From contig JACQEN010000200.1 of assembly GCA_016200585.1 (NCBI GenBank), positions 1 through 42,984 of the forward strand: DNA of 42,984 bases, in the 5' to 3' direction. Positions 34,834-42,984 of this stretch are shown here, in pieces. The DNA comes from Deltaproteobacteria bacterium (GTDB lineage: Bacteria > Desulfobacterota > Binatia > HRBIN30). The number at the start of each line of letters is the position of its first letter. Position 1 is the stretch's first letter. Position numbers and translations under genes: made by a program. The notes under the pieces are model-generated. The model was not told the DNA's origin. It saw only the letters and a list, made by a program, of their open reading frames with translations, and did not search any database.

Positions 34834-35991
34834 ATGACAGGCGGAAAATCAATCCTCGAGCTTGCGCCAGGTTCGCCTCCGATACGGGACGTCGAGGACG
34901 GTGCTCCCAAGACGCGGGAGTTCAACACATCTCGCTACACATCACCCCAGATCTTAGAACGCGAGAAGGATCTCATCTTTCGCAAGACATGGATCGCGAT
35001 TGCCCGCGAGTCGGATGTAACGCGCCCGGGTGATTGCCTTCCGATCGACGAGTTGGATGAATCGCTGGTCGTTGTGCACGGCGAAGACAACGTCGTGCGG
35101 ACGTTTCGCAATTCGTGCAGACATCGTGGCACACGCATTTTCTCCGGCCCGTGTCACCTGCGGCGCATCGAGTGTCCGTACCATAGCTGGACCTATCACC
35201 TGGACGGGCGACTGATCGGCGTTCCGAAGCGTGAAGGATTTGCCAATCTCGACAAGCAAACTCATGGCCTCCTTTCTGTGCGGACCGAATGCTGGGGCGG
35301 GTTCGTCTGGATCACGTTCAATCCCGATGCGCCACCGGTGCGCGAGTACCTGGGCGCATTGGCCCCTCAGCTTGAGCCGTACCGGCTGACGGACATGCGA
35401 CCGCTTTACAGACGTACGCATGTGTTGCCGTGCAATTGGAAGGCCGTGCTCGATCAGGCGACGGAGTCCTATCACATCGAAGCGGTTCACAGTCATTCCA
35501 TCGGTCGGGTGATCGATACGGTTGCGACCTTCTACGGGCTCGATCCACATCATCTGCAGACCATCCCCATTGCCGACTATCGCTGGCGTGCCTGGCTGGA
35601 TCGATTGACCGTGCCTGCGGATCTGCATTTCGAACCCGATCAGGTCAGACTCTTTCACAAGTACGTCATCTTCCCGAACACGCTCATCAACGTCATGCCG
35701 TATCATCTGACCGTATTTCGCGTGTTCCCGATCACACCGGATACGTGCCGCTTCCACTACGAGTTCCACATTCGCCAGAAAGCCAACCTCGTCGACCGCC
35801 TGCGCGGTTGGCTCACTCTGATGGCCTCGCTCTACATTCTCCGTGAGGACTTCGGCGTACTCCTACCCTTCCAGGCCGGCGCCAAGGCGGCAGGTAACCA
35901 TCGCATCCCCTTCCACAGCGAGGAGCAGCCGCTGGCGTATTTCCATGGCGTAGTGGATCGATACCTTGAAGCCGGTACGAACCCGAACTAG
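34834..35991 (+). CDS. Rieske non-haem iron oxygenase, alpha subunit type
   Basis: 385 residues. The Rieske [2Fe-2S] site is C95-R-H97 and C114-P-Y-H117 with the standard 16-residue gap (NSCRHRGT, IECPYHSW). The mononuclear iron site is H214 and H219 in ESYHIEAVH, with D339 in LREDFGVL as the likely third ligand; E211 is in the place of the bridging acidic residue. These enzymes dioxygenate, hydroxylate or demethylate ring and aliphatic substrates and need electrons from a ferredoxin/reductase pair, none of which is encoded nearby. ATG 34834 fits the normal N-terminus; the longer open frame would overlap the cytochrome gene. It lies 97 bases after the cytochrome stop and is probably co-transcribed with it. 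Confidence 0.87.
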   Translation: MTGGKSILELAPGSPPIRDVEDGAPKTREFNTSRYTSPQILEREKDLIFRKTWIAIARESDVTRPGDCLPIDELDESLVVVHGEDNVVRTFRNSCRHRGTRIFSGPCHLRRIECPYHSWTYHLDGRLIGVPKREGFANLDKQTHGLLSVRTECWGGFVWITFNPDAPPVREYLGALAPQLEPYRLTDMRPLYRRTHVLPCNWKAVLDQATESYHIEAVHSHSIGRVIDTVATFYGLDPHHLQTIPIADYRWRAWLDRLTVPADLHFEPDQVRLFHKYVIFPNTLINVMPYHLTVFRVFPITPDTCRFHYEFHIRQKANLVDRLRGWLTLMASLYILREDFGVLLPFQAGAKAAGNHRIPFHSEEQPLAYFHGVVDRYLEAGTNPN

Positions 35992-36107
35992 CGAAACGCC
36001 GTATCGGTCGCCCCGCCCGCGCCACGCTCGTTGACCAAAAGATCATTCGGCAGTACCGTCCGTCGGACAAAATCGGGGCTTGTCTGAAAACACGACTGCA
36101 CACGCTA

Positions 36108-38006
36108 GTGGTCGCATTTTGTCTCGCAGGAACGATCTTCGGCGTGAAGATTGGCGGCGCATCTTCTCTAGCAGGTCGAGGGCCCCTGAGGTGGTCCGCG
36201 AGTACGGCCACCGTCACCTCGGACTGCTCCGGACAACCGGCCGTCACGCAAGTGATCTCCGATATTTTCGAAGCAAACGCTGGCTGTGATCTCAACTTCG
36301 ATCGTACCGTGAGCGCAGCAGACCTCGTCGCGGCCATCGCATCGCTCACAACTCCTTTGACGCCAACACCATCGAAGACACCGAGCGTCCCCCCTAGCGA
36401 CACGCCGACTCTTCCACCCTCGCAAACGCCTTCATTGACAACCACACCGTCAACCACGGCAACCGCGACTCCTTCCTCCTCGCCGACACCGCCGGCACCG
36501 AGCCCGACCGCAAAGCCGTTGAATCCGGCGATTGCATTCACCGACGTAACCAACGACGCCGGGTTGAACTACTCGGATGGCGCTGCTCTCAGGGGGAACG
36601 TCGCCGCCGGGGACTACGATGGCGACGGATGGACGGATGTGTATATGGTCCGCCGACAGATGGGCCCCAGCCGCCCTAACCCGCTGTTTCACAACCGCGG
36701 CGACGGAACGTTCGAGGAGGTGGCCAACTCCCCCGGAATGCTTGGAACGGGAGCGACATTTGCGGATATCGACGGCGATGGGCGGCTCGACCTTTACATC
36801 AGCGGAATATCCGGCAGCTCACCACAGCTGTACCGGAACGTCGGTGGTGGCAGCTTCATGGACGTCACCGCCAAAGCGGGCTTTGCGATTGACTACGAGG
36901 CGGATGAAAACCGCAGCGCAGCCTTCGGCGACTACGATCGCGACGGGTATCTCGATCTTTTCATGACGCACTGGGGAAGCCCGATATCGCCAGGCCGAAC
37001 GATCGAAAACTTGTGGCACAACAACGGCGATATGACTTTCTCAGGGGTAACCAATCATGCCAGCTTGCAGGGTCTTACGAGCGTTGTCCTCGGGCGGCCA
37101 GAATCGTCGTGGATGTACACCCCGAACTTCGCCGACATCAACAACGATGGTTGGCCCGATCTGCTCGTCGCCGCCGACTTCGCGACGAGCCGAGTTTATC
37201 TCAACAACCACGACGGAACGTTCACAGACGCTACGAATCAGGTGATCTCGGACGAGAACGGGATGGGAGCGGCCGTCGGGGACTATGACAACGATGGGAA
37301 CCTCGATTGGTTCGTCTCGAGCATCTGGGATCCGGTTGATGAACCGGAGCTGCCCTATCTCGGGGTCACGGGGAATCGGCTGTATCGCGGCCATGGTGAC
37401 GGCACGTTCGACGATGTAACGGACGCAGCTGGAGTGCGTGAAGGCTGGTGGGGCTGGGGCAGCTGTTTTGCCGATTTCAACAACGACGGAAACTTGGACA
37501 TCTTTCACGTCAACGGCCAGCTTCACTACGTACCCCTCTTCGTCACGGATCCCTCGCGGTTGTTCATTTCCAACGGCGACGGCACCTTCACCGAACGCTC
37601 ACATGAGCTCGGAATGGACGACCATGGTCCCGGACTCGGCGTCGTTTGTTTCGATTACGACGGTGATGGGGACATCGACATTCTCGTTGCCAACGATTCT
37701 CAGTCCGCACGGCTCTATCGCAACGATGGCGGGAACCAGAATGCTTTCCTCGATGTGAAACTGAGCGGCAGAGCTCCTAACACTGAGGCGATCGGCGCCC
37801 GCGTCTACGCAACATCAGGCGGCCAGACCCAAATGCGTGAACTGCGCGCCGGGAGCAATTTCGCTTCCCAGGATCCTGTGGTAGCTCATTTCGGCCTCAG
37901 CGATGCCACCGTCGTTGATTCCGTGCGCGTCGTGTGGCCGGATCAGACCTCGACAACGATGACGAACGTCACCGCAAGACAACATCTGGTCATCGTGCAA
38001 CCCTGA
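36108..38006 (+). CDS. Secreted FG-GAP/VCBS seven-blade propeller with ASPIC/UnbV domain
   Basis: At least 632 residues. A hydrophobic signal-like stretch opens the frame, followed by a dockerin-like segment (AGCDLNFDRTVSAADLVAAI, about 58-77) and a Thr/Pro/Ser linker (about 80-138). Seven calcium-binding-type FG-GAP motifs follow: GDYDGDGWTD, ADIDGDGRLD, GDYDRDGYLD, ADINNDGWPD, GDYDNDGNLD, ADFNNDGNLD and FDYDGDGDID. The end is a typical ASPIC/UnbV domain (IGARVYATSGGQ, HFGLSDATV, VRVVWPDQTS). The product is extracellular and CRTAC1-like. Start is uncertain: GTG 36108 gives a signal peptide without basic residues, whereas CTG 36084 in the same frame would give the better LKTRLHTLVVAFCLAG. A hairpin (GGGCCG/CGGCCC, 38011-38033) follows the stop. 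Confidence 0.85.
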   Translation: MVAFCLAGTIFGVKIGGASSLAGRGPLRWSASTATVTSDCSGQPAVTQVISDIFEANAGCDLNFDRTVSAADLVAAIASLTTPLTPTPSKTPSVPPSDTPTLPPSQTPSLTTTPSTTATATPSSSPTPPAPSPTAKPLNPAIAFTDVTNDAGLNYSDGAALRGNVAAGDYDGDGWTDVYMVRRQMGPSRPNPLFHNRGDGTFEEVANSPGMLGTGATFADIDGDGRLDLYISGISGSSPQLYRNVGGGSFMDVTAKAGFAIDYEADENRSAAFGDYDRDGYLDLFMTHWGSPISPGRTIENLWHNNGDMTFSGVTNHASLQGLTSVVLGRPESSWMYTPNFADINNDGWPDLLVAADFATSRVYLNNHDGTFTDATNQVISDENGMGAAVGDYDNDGNLDWFVSSIWDPVDEPELPYLGVTGNRLYRGHGDGTFDDVTDAAGVREGWWGWGSCFADFNNDGNLDIFHVNGQLHYVPLFVTDPSRLFISNGDGTFTERSHELGMDDHGPGLGVVCFDYDGDGDIDILVANDSQSARLYRNDGGNQNAFLDVKLSGRAPNTEAIGARVYATSGGQTQMRELRAGSNFASQDPVVAHFGLSDATVVDSVRVVWPDQTSTTMTNVTARQHLVIVQP

Positions 38007-38010
38007 ATTT

Positions 38011-38033
38011 GGGCCGATCGCGTTACCCGGCCC
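38011..38033 (+). terminator. Weak hairpin after the FG-GAP gene
   Basis: GGGCCG (38011-38016) and CGGCCC (38028-38033) can pair around an 11-base loop four bases after the stop codon. No run of T follows, so it could at most slow transcription or stabilise the 3' end. Confidence 0.2.
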
Positions 38034-38144
38034 CCGTGCCAGGGGACAGAAGCCACGGCGCCCTCGCCGGCCATGAATCGACCTCGATTCGGCTCGACTG
38101 CCTTTCTCTTGATCTTCGCTGCAACGCCATGATAGCGCTCGCGC

Positions 38145-39695
38145 ATGTCGCACCAAGCCGCCGGCGTGGGAGACGGGGGGAACGGCAGCTCTGTGAATTC
38201 AGACCAGCGACCGTCGACTCTGCTGCTCTATCTATCCGTAGACGAGGAGTGGGAACGCTTGAAGACGCTTCAGGAAGTGCAGAGGCGTCCCTCGCTTGGA
38301 ATGCAGTACCTGATGGCCGCTCTGACCCGCGATGGGTATCCCTTCCAGTATCGCGACCAGGTAGTTCAGGATTTCACGTTGGAAGACGTTCTCGACGAGG
38401 TGAACGACCAGGGTCACAGCATCGTCGGAATCCACTGTAACGTCGTCTACTATCAAAAGGTCTGTCGCTACGTCGCGGCCCTCAAAGAGAAGACCAGGGC
38501 ACGCGTCATCGTCGGCGGCCCCGGGACGTCGCTCGCCTCGGAGTTCATCGCGGCCGGAGCGGATTGCGTCGTCAAGGGAGAAGCCGAGTTCCGCTTGACT
38601 GCCATCATCGATGCCCTGACCGGCAACGGCAACCTCGACGGTATCCCGGGCGTCGTATTTCGCAACCCGCTGGGCGAAGCTCGTGAAACTCCACCGGCGT
38701 CGCAGATCACCAACCTGGATACGCTACCGTTTCCCTACCGTCCGCCCGAGTTGGTTCCGCTCTACGGCGAGGAGATCAATCCGGTTTCGCACCGGCCGAA
38801 CATCAGCATCATGGCCTCAAGAGGCTGCCCTTTTCGCTGCAGCTTCTGTAGCTCGCATGAGGTTTGGCAATCGAGCGTACGCACCCGCTCTCCGGAGAAC
38901 GTTCTCGACGAGGTTGCGCACGTTCTGCAGCGCTGGCCGAATGCCTATTTCAGCTTCGTGGACGATATCTTTGGCCAGAACGCCGTCTGGGTGGAACAGT
39001 TTTGTCGCCAGGTTCTCGAGCGTGGGTTGCAGTTCAAGTGGATGTGCATTCTCCATCCGCTGTGCTTCCCGAAGAATCGTGCGAATCTGATCCCGCTCAT
39101 GAAGGCAGCCGGTTGTAACTGCATTTCCTTTGGCGCCCAATCCAATTCACCGGACATCCTCAAGAACATTCGGCGCTACGCACACGAACCGCGCGAGCTG
39201 GCGCAGGCAATTGCCCTTTGCAAGGCCAACAACATCATCGTCGTCGTAACGTACATCTTCGGCCTTCCCGGCGACACGCCGGAAACTTTGGAAGAGAACA
39301 TCCGCTTTGCCCTGATGCATCGACCTCACTTGGCAGATTTCCACCCGCTCAGCGTCTTGCCCACGTCCCATATCGACCGTGAATTTCGCGGACAGGACAA
39401 GCAGATCACTGCCCTTTCGCAGGACGAAATCGAGAGGCATTGCGCCGACGCGTTCCGTCGATTCTACCTGCGCCCGGCGGCGGTATGGTTGCTTCTTCGA
39501 ACGATTGTCCGAGATGACCCGCGGCATGTGATCAAGCTGTGGCCGGCAATCAAGAAGGGGCTGCAGCTCATGCTCCCACAGCGCGAATTCAAGCGTCCGC
39601 TCTCGACGGCTCAGCCCGACCGAGCTTGGGCGACCGAGGTGACAAAGCAGGTCGCTCCCGAAGGCGCTGTACCTGTCGCGTTCGAGGCGCGCTAA
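38145..39695 (+). CDS. B12-binding-type radical SAM protein
   Basis: 516 residues. A B12-type N-terminal half shows RRPSLGMQYLMAALTRDGY at 47-65 and VGIHCNVVYYQ at 94-104. It also has VIVGGPGTSLASEFIAAGAD at 121-140 and CVVKGEAEFR. The rSAM motif C228-C232-C235 (SRGCPFRCSFC) follows, with FSFVDDIFGQN, CISFGAQSNS and VTYIFGLPGDT as barrel strands. QSNS replaces the more common ESG(S/D) step. Substrate unknown. It stands 138 bases after the FG-GAP gene on the same strand and ends 43 bases from the opposing LVIVD gene. ATG 38145 is the first Met and is followed by a short Gly/Ser-rich lead, so a shorter true N-terminus is possible. Confidence 0.82.
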   Translation: MSHQAAGVGDGGNGSSVNSDQRPSTLLLYLSVDEEWERLKTLQEVQRRPSLGMQYLMAALTRDGYPFQYRDQVVQDFTLEDVLDEVNDQGHSIVGIHCNVVYYQKVCRYVAALKEKTRARVIVGGPGTSLASEFIAAGADCVVKGEAEFRLTAIIDALTGNGNLDGIPGVVFRNPLGEARETPPASQITNLDTLPFPYRPPELVPLYGEEINPVSHRPNISIMASRGCPFRCSFCSSHEVWQSSVRTRSPENVLDEVAHVLQRWPNAYFSFVDDIFGQNAVWVEQFCRQVLERGLQFKWMCILHPLCFPKNRANLIPLMKAAGCNCISFGAQSNSPDILKNIRRYAHEPRELAQAIALCKANNIIVVVTYIFGLPGDTPETLEENIRFALMHRPHLADFHPLSVLPTSHIDREFRGQDKQITALSQDEIERHCADAFRRFYLRPAAVWLLLRTIVRDDPRHVIKLWPAIKKGLQLMLPQREFKRPLSTAQPDRAWATEVTKQVAPEGAVPVAFEAR

Positions 39696-39738
39696 GCTAC
39701 CGAAAGCTCGCCAAGGCGCCGGTGTTTTACCGTCCGTT

Positions 39739-41715
39739 TCACTGCGACTCGACTGTTGGTTGTTGACGATTTGTAATGTCCACAACCGAGAGCCCAGCGC
39801 GCCCATCGGCGACGTAGAGCTGACCATCAGCCAGGGCGACGCCCCAGGCGCGGTCGCGTGTACGGGTGCTAGCCAGTAGTCGTGGCGCATCGGCGTCTTG
39901 CACATCGACTAACCATACCCCACTGTCGGCCGCCGCAACCGCCGCGAGGCCATCGCGTACCGCTAGTCCGAAGGCGCGGCCCGGAAGAGAGAGATGGGCG
40001 CGAACCACGGGGCTCACGGGATCGGCGACATCCACGACCTCGAACGTGCCTCCGTAGGTGACCAAGTACATGAGCGTACCGGCAGGCGCGAGGCTCATGA
40101 CTCGTCGCGGACCCTTCCAGAGGAGGCGCGGTTCGGCTTGCGATACGTCGAGCAGTCGCAATCCGCCGAAGAAATCCGCAACCGCCAGCATGTTGTCCAT
40201 CGCCTGAACGGTAAACGCGTAGCCGTCTTTGGGGCCCGTAGCGACGATGTGTGCGGCCAGCGGGTCCACCGCAGAATAGCCGTACATCCCCTCGGCTGTG
40301 TAGACACGCGTCTTCCCCATCGACACCGCCAGGGCACGTTCCGGCGTATCGACCGTCAAAAGGTCGCGCGGAGCTGTCGCGTCGGTCACATCAAGGACAC
40401 GCAGCCCAAGCTGGCCTTCGGCGACATAGGCGCGCGACGCATCGACGGAGACGTCATAAGCGTAGTCTCGGGTACCGGCATGTGACACAAGCCGTGGTGG
40501 GCCAGCGGCCTGAATGTCATAGATTTCGAGCCCGCCACTGCCACGAGCCACGTAGGCAAAGCCTCCCGCCAGTTGCACGTTGCGGGCTTCGGCATCGGGT
40601 ACATACTGGGACTCGAGCCGTGGGCTATCCATCTCGGATACGTCGAGGAGGGCAATTCCCTGACCGAGCAAACCGACGACGGCACGGTCGTTCGAAAACG
40701 CAATCGAATGAGCGCAGCCGGGCAACGCGAGAGTGCGCACCAGCCGCAGCGCAACCGGATCGGTGATGTCGACGATGGCGACGCCGTCTGGCTCCTGCGC
40801 CAGGTAGGCGCGGTTACCGTGCAAGCGCACGTCCATCGTCTCACCCGGCAGAGAGAGCTGGGCGACGACTCGGGGGGCGCTTGGATCGCTCACCTCGGCC
40901 ACAACGAGGTCGCGATCGACCGACGCCATATACACGAAACTACCACGTACGCGGATGCTCAGCGGAGGCGGGTCGATGGGCTCAAAGGGCCGCGAATCGA
41001 GGGCGGGAGGTAGCGTCAAAGATGCCCGCTCGGTCAGTTCCCCCGTAGCGGCTGCATCCAGCACGATGAGTCCTCTTTGCGCGTCGGTTACGTAAACGTG
41101 GGCACCATCCTCGGACACAGCGACGTTGTTGGCCCAACGAACACCTAGATACGAAGTAATCTGGTGCGGCCGGCGCGGGTCGGAGATATCGAACACGCGA
41201 ACGCCTTTGGTGCGCTCGGTAACGTAGAGGCGGTTTCCGGAAAAGGCAGCGCCAAAGGTGTATCCGAAGGTCCGTAGAGTGGCGAGGAGCGCGGGATGAG
41301 CCCGGTCGGCCACATCGATTACGACGAGCCCGCCGTCTCCGGCGCAGACGTAGAGCACGTCACCGCGCAGAGCCATGTCATGAACGAATCCCCCGACCGG
41401 CACGCGCGCAATCGGGGTCAGGCTTCCTCCGGCTTTGAGGTCGAAAACCAGCACCTCGAAGGCACCGCCTGCGAACGCATGGGTCGCGCTCGCCTCCACC
41501 CACAGGAGAGGACGACCCCAGAAGGTCAGCAGCGGGCCACGGAAATCGAAGGCCCACTGAAACCCGACTTTGACCAGATCCGCCAGCCCGGCTTCAAAGC
41601 TACCGAGGCCCCGCACGAACACCAGGCCGGCAAGGGTTACGATCAGCAGTCCTGCGACGATTGCGGCGCTGCCAAAGAAGCGCGCAACGCCGCGCGCTCG
41701 ATTGGTTAGGTGCAC
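39739..41715 (-). CDS. Membrane-anchored LVIVD-repeat beta-propeller protein
   Basis: 658 residues. One signal-anchor helix (about 12-35) precedes a periplasmic part made almost wholly of LVIVD repeats, of which about 13 can be counted. Examples are LVVIDVADRAHPALLATL, VRVFDISDPRRPHQITSY, VAIVDITDPVALRLVRTL, LRVLDVTDATAPRDLL, FEVVDVADPVSPVVRAH and LSVVDITNRQQPTVES. The number fits two stacked propellers of six or seven blades. LVIVD proteins are secreted or surface proteins of unknown role. The GTG start at 41715 lies inside the upstream cytochrome gene (10-base overlap), so the two are translationally coupled and very likely act together. The stop is 43 bases from the convergent rSAM gene. 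Confidence 0.85.
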   Translation of the reverse strand: MHLTNRARGVARFFGSAAIVAGLLIVTLAGLVFVRGLGSFEAGLADLVKVGFQWAFDFRGPLLTFWGRPLLWVEASATHAFAGGAFEVLVFDLKAGGSLTPIARVPVGGFVHDMALRGDVLYVCAGDGGLVVIDVADRAHPALLATLRTFGYTFGAAFSGNRLYVTERTKGVRVFDISDPRRPHQITSYLGVRWANNVAVSEDGAHVYVTDAQRGLIVLDAAATGELTERASLTLPPALDSRPFEPIDPPPLSIRVRGSFVYMASVDRDLVVAEVSDPSAPRVVAQLSLPGETMDVRLHGNRAYLAQEPDGVAIVDITDPVALRLVRTLALPGCAHSIAFSNDRAVVGLLGQGIALLDVSEMDSPRLESQYVPDAEARNVQLAGGFAYVARGSGGLEIYDIQAAGPPRLVSHAGTRDYAYDVSVDASRAYVAEGQLGLRVLDVTDATAPRDLLTVDTPERALAVSMGKTRVYTAEGMYGYSAVDPLAAHIVATGPKDGYAFTVQAMDNMLAVADFFGGLRLLDVSQAEPRLLWKGPRRVMSLAPAGTLMYLVTYGGTFEVVDVADPVSPVVRAHLSLPGRAFGLAVRDGLAAVAAADSGVWLVDVQDADAPRLLASTRTRDRAWGVALADGQLYVADGRAGLSVVDITNRQQPTVESQ

Positions 41716-42984
41716 CCGGCTCCCGGACGCTCGACGTGGCAGCTGGCACTCGCAAGACGTGTCACCGGAAACGACGGCGCGGTTGGGCCGAACGTGTCAT
41801 CTACAAACGATCGACGGGCGCGCCGGTAGCGCAACTCGGCATGCACATCGAGCGGATAGCGCACGGCGACATCGGCCGGAAGAAAGAACGTCTCCTCGCG
41901 CGGCTCACCCGGTACAAGCAGGCGGCGTTCGCCAATCGCGGCGATACCAAAGATATCGTGATGCGCAAGCGGCGCACTGTTGGCGTCGAGCAGCGTCGCC
42001 CCGAAGCGATGCGCGCTTGCCGGAAGTTTGCCGACTTCGTCCAGCTCGCCCGAAGCGTATACGACACCGTCCGGATCGACGACTTCGGCAAAGAGCCAAG
42101 CCTCGGTCAGATCGGGCGCGCCGACAGGGAACGGGTGGCCAGCGCGCGCATTCTCGACGACGACGACGATCTGCAAAGGCGTACCGCTGACACCATTCAG
42201 ACGCAGATCAAACGCCGGCTGTGCCGTGGCGGCGCTATAGTTGCCAGTCGTACGGCGCTTACCTGCAAGCCACGCCTCGGTGCCTTGATCCCCTTCCGCA
42301 ACCGCGAGCCGTAGAGCCGGAGCCGTATCGCTAGGCAGCATCGCAGCCCACTGGGTGTTGACTCCGAACATGTGATGATTCGGAAAAGGGACGCCTTCGG
42401 TGCCGCGTGCATCGGTCGGCATGTGGCAGCTCTTGCACGGAGGTGCGGAACTCTGGCCTTGGCTGTCGTAAGGGTTCGGTAAGACGAGCGCAGCCTGTCG
42501 CGGAGGATGTCCCGGTAGCTCGATTCGATGACAATTGCCGCAAAACCCTGGCGAGCCAAAGAGCGGTGAATTCGAGAAGGCCTTGAAGTGCAGGCGAAGG
42601 TCATCCCGGATCTGTTCATCCGATGGCGCACGATACGACTCCCCCGGCACGACAGGCCCCAGAGCGCGCTCCTCCTCGCGAAAGAGCGCGATGCCATTGC
42701 GAGGTGGATTCCCGATCTCATAGGTCAGATGGCAAGCCTTGCAGGACACGCCCTGGTCGGCGTCCATGGCAGCCGGAGCGGTTGCGACGCGCCGACGGGC
42801 GGCGTTCGAGGCGCTCTCGCGGGAGCCCGCGGACGCCGTCCAGGTCTTGGCGACATAGGAGACCTGGCCGAGAAGGCGGTCGCTCGTCGTGGTCGGGGAG
42901 CCCCTTCCCGAGATTTGCCGCCGGTCGTACTCCGCAAGGAAATGCGGCCACTTCTCCGATTTCGTCCCGAATCGGGCGTAGAGG
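41706..42984 (-). CDS. Multihaem cytochrome c, C-terminal part (cut by window edge)
   Basis: The frame is open to the window edge, so the N-terminus, including any membrane domain, is missing; about 425 residues are visible. The first visible residues include KWPHFLAEYDRR. Three haem c motifs are present in order: CKACH, CGNCH and CKSCH. A C-terminal beta domain carries GHPFPVGAPDLTEAWLFA, the same signature as in the three complete cytochromes of this window. By that likeness the whole protein probably has five haems. It ends with TAA at 41706-41708, overlapping the GTG start of the LVIVD propeller gene by ten bases. A Met at 42767 is internal and not a credible start, because coding-like sequence continues upstream of it. 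Confidence 0.8.
   Translation of the reverse strand, partial: LYARFGTKSEKWPHFLAEYDRRQISGRGSPTTTSDRLLGQVSYVAKTWTASAGSRESASNAARRRVATAPAAMDADQGVSCKACHLTYEIGNPPRNGIALFREEERALGPVVPGESYRAPSDEQIRDDLRLHFKAFSNSPLFGSPGFCGNCHRIELPGHPPRQAALVLPNPYDSQGQSSAPPCKSCHMPTDARGTEGVPFPNHHMFGVNTQWAAMLPSDTAPALRLAVAEGDQGTEAWLAGKRRTTGNYSAATAQPAFDLRLNGVSGTPLQIVVVVENARAGHPFPVGAPDLTEAWLFAEVVDPDGVVYASGELDEVGKLPASAHRFGATLLDANSAPLAHHDIFGIAAIGERRLLVPGEPREETFFLPADVAVRYPLDVHAELRYRRARRSFVDDTFGPTAPSFPVTRLASASCHVERPGAGCT

Noticed and set aside
1-42984. CRISPR arrays, tRNA or rRNA genes, insertion sequences, phage genes
   Set aside because: I read both strands for regular repeats, conserved RNA segments and transposase or integrase motifs and found none that I could support.

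Overview
This 43-kb, GC-rich stretch looks like chromosome from an uncultured Gram-negative bacterium. Evidence for that is several membrane-anchored multihaem c-type cytochromes, secreted beta-propellers, many radical SAM (rSAM) enzymes with an N-terminal B12-type region, and a secreted protein with a Thr/Pro linker after a dockerin-like segment. That mix resembles uncultured deltaproteobacterial or Binatota-like lineages, but this is an inference. I see no rRNA, tRNA, CRISPR array, transposase or phage gene.

Layout. (1) 1-5366, minus strand: a tightly packed operon of four rSAM-related genes. It starts with a cysteine-less tandem rSAM-like protein, continues with two SPASM-type rSAM proteins, and ends with a B12-type rSAM protein cut by the window edge. 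(2) 5743-9637, plus: a small membrane protein coupled to an HTTM-like membrane protein, then a Cupin_8/JmjC-type oxygenase and a fatty-acid-desaturase-like enzyme behind a recognisable promoter. (3) 9658-19352: short alternating transcription units for B12-type rSAM proteins, a TylF-like methyltransferase, two GT2 glycosyltransferases, a second desaturase-like protein and a GT39-like glycosyltransferase interrupted by an in-frame TAG. This is plausibly a lipid, glycolipid or envelope-modification region. (4) 19438-28433: a membrane/beta-propeller protein, a second Cupin_8 protein whose iron-binding Asp is Ala, a five-haem cytochrome followed by a membrane/propeller protein, and a membrane spermidine-synthase-like protein. 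(5) 28525-42984: another membrane/propeller protein, two more five-haem cytochromes, a Rieske oxygenase, an FG-GAP/ASPIC propeller, a further B12-type rSAM protein, and a fourth cytochrome (partial) overlapping an LVIVD-repeat propeller gene.

The strongest candidate for an undescribed system is in regions 4-5. Three complete cytochromes share one architecture: an N-terminal multi-helix membrane domain, in two of them with His pairs spaced like b-haem ligands, then a five-haem periplasmic c domain and a C-terminal beta domain with a GHxFPxxxxDLxxxWL signature. Every cytochrome gene, including the partial fourth, lies in or next to a unit that encodes a beta-propeller protein. I infer a repeated membrane 'cytochrome b/c fusion plus propeller' electron-transfer module, with a Rieske oxygenase inside one copy. 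Other points worth attention are the catalytically dead rSAM at the head of the rSAM operon, the HxA cupin, the TAG-interrupted GT39 gene, and unusual haem-binding spacings (CX4CH and CX5CH).
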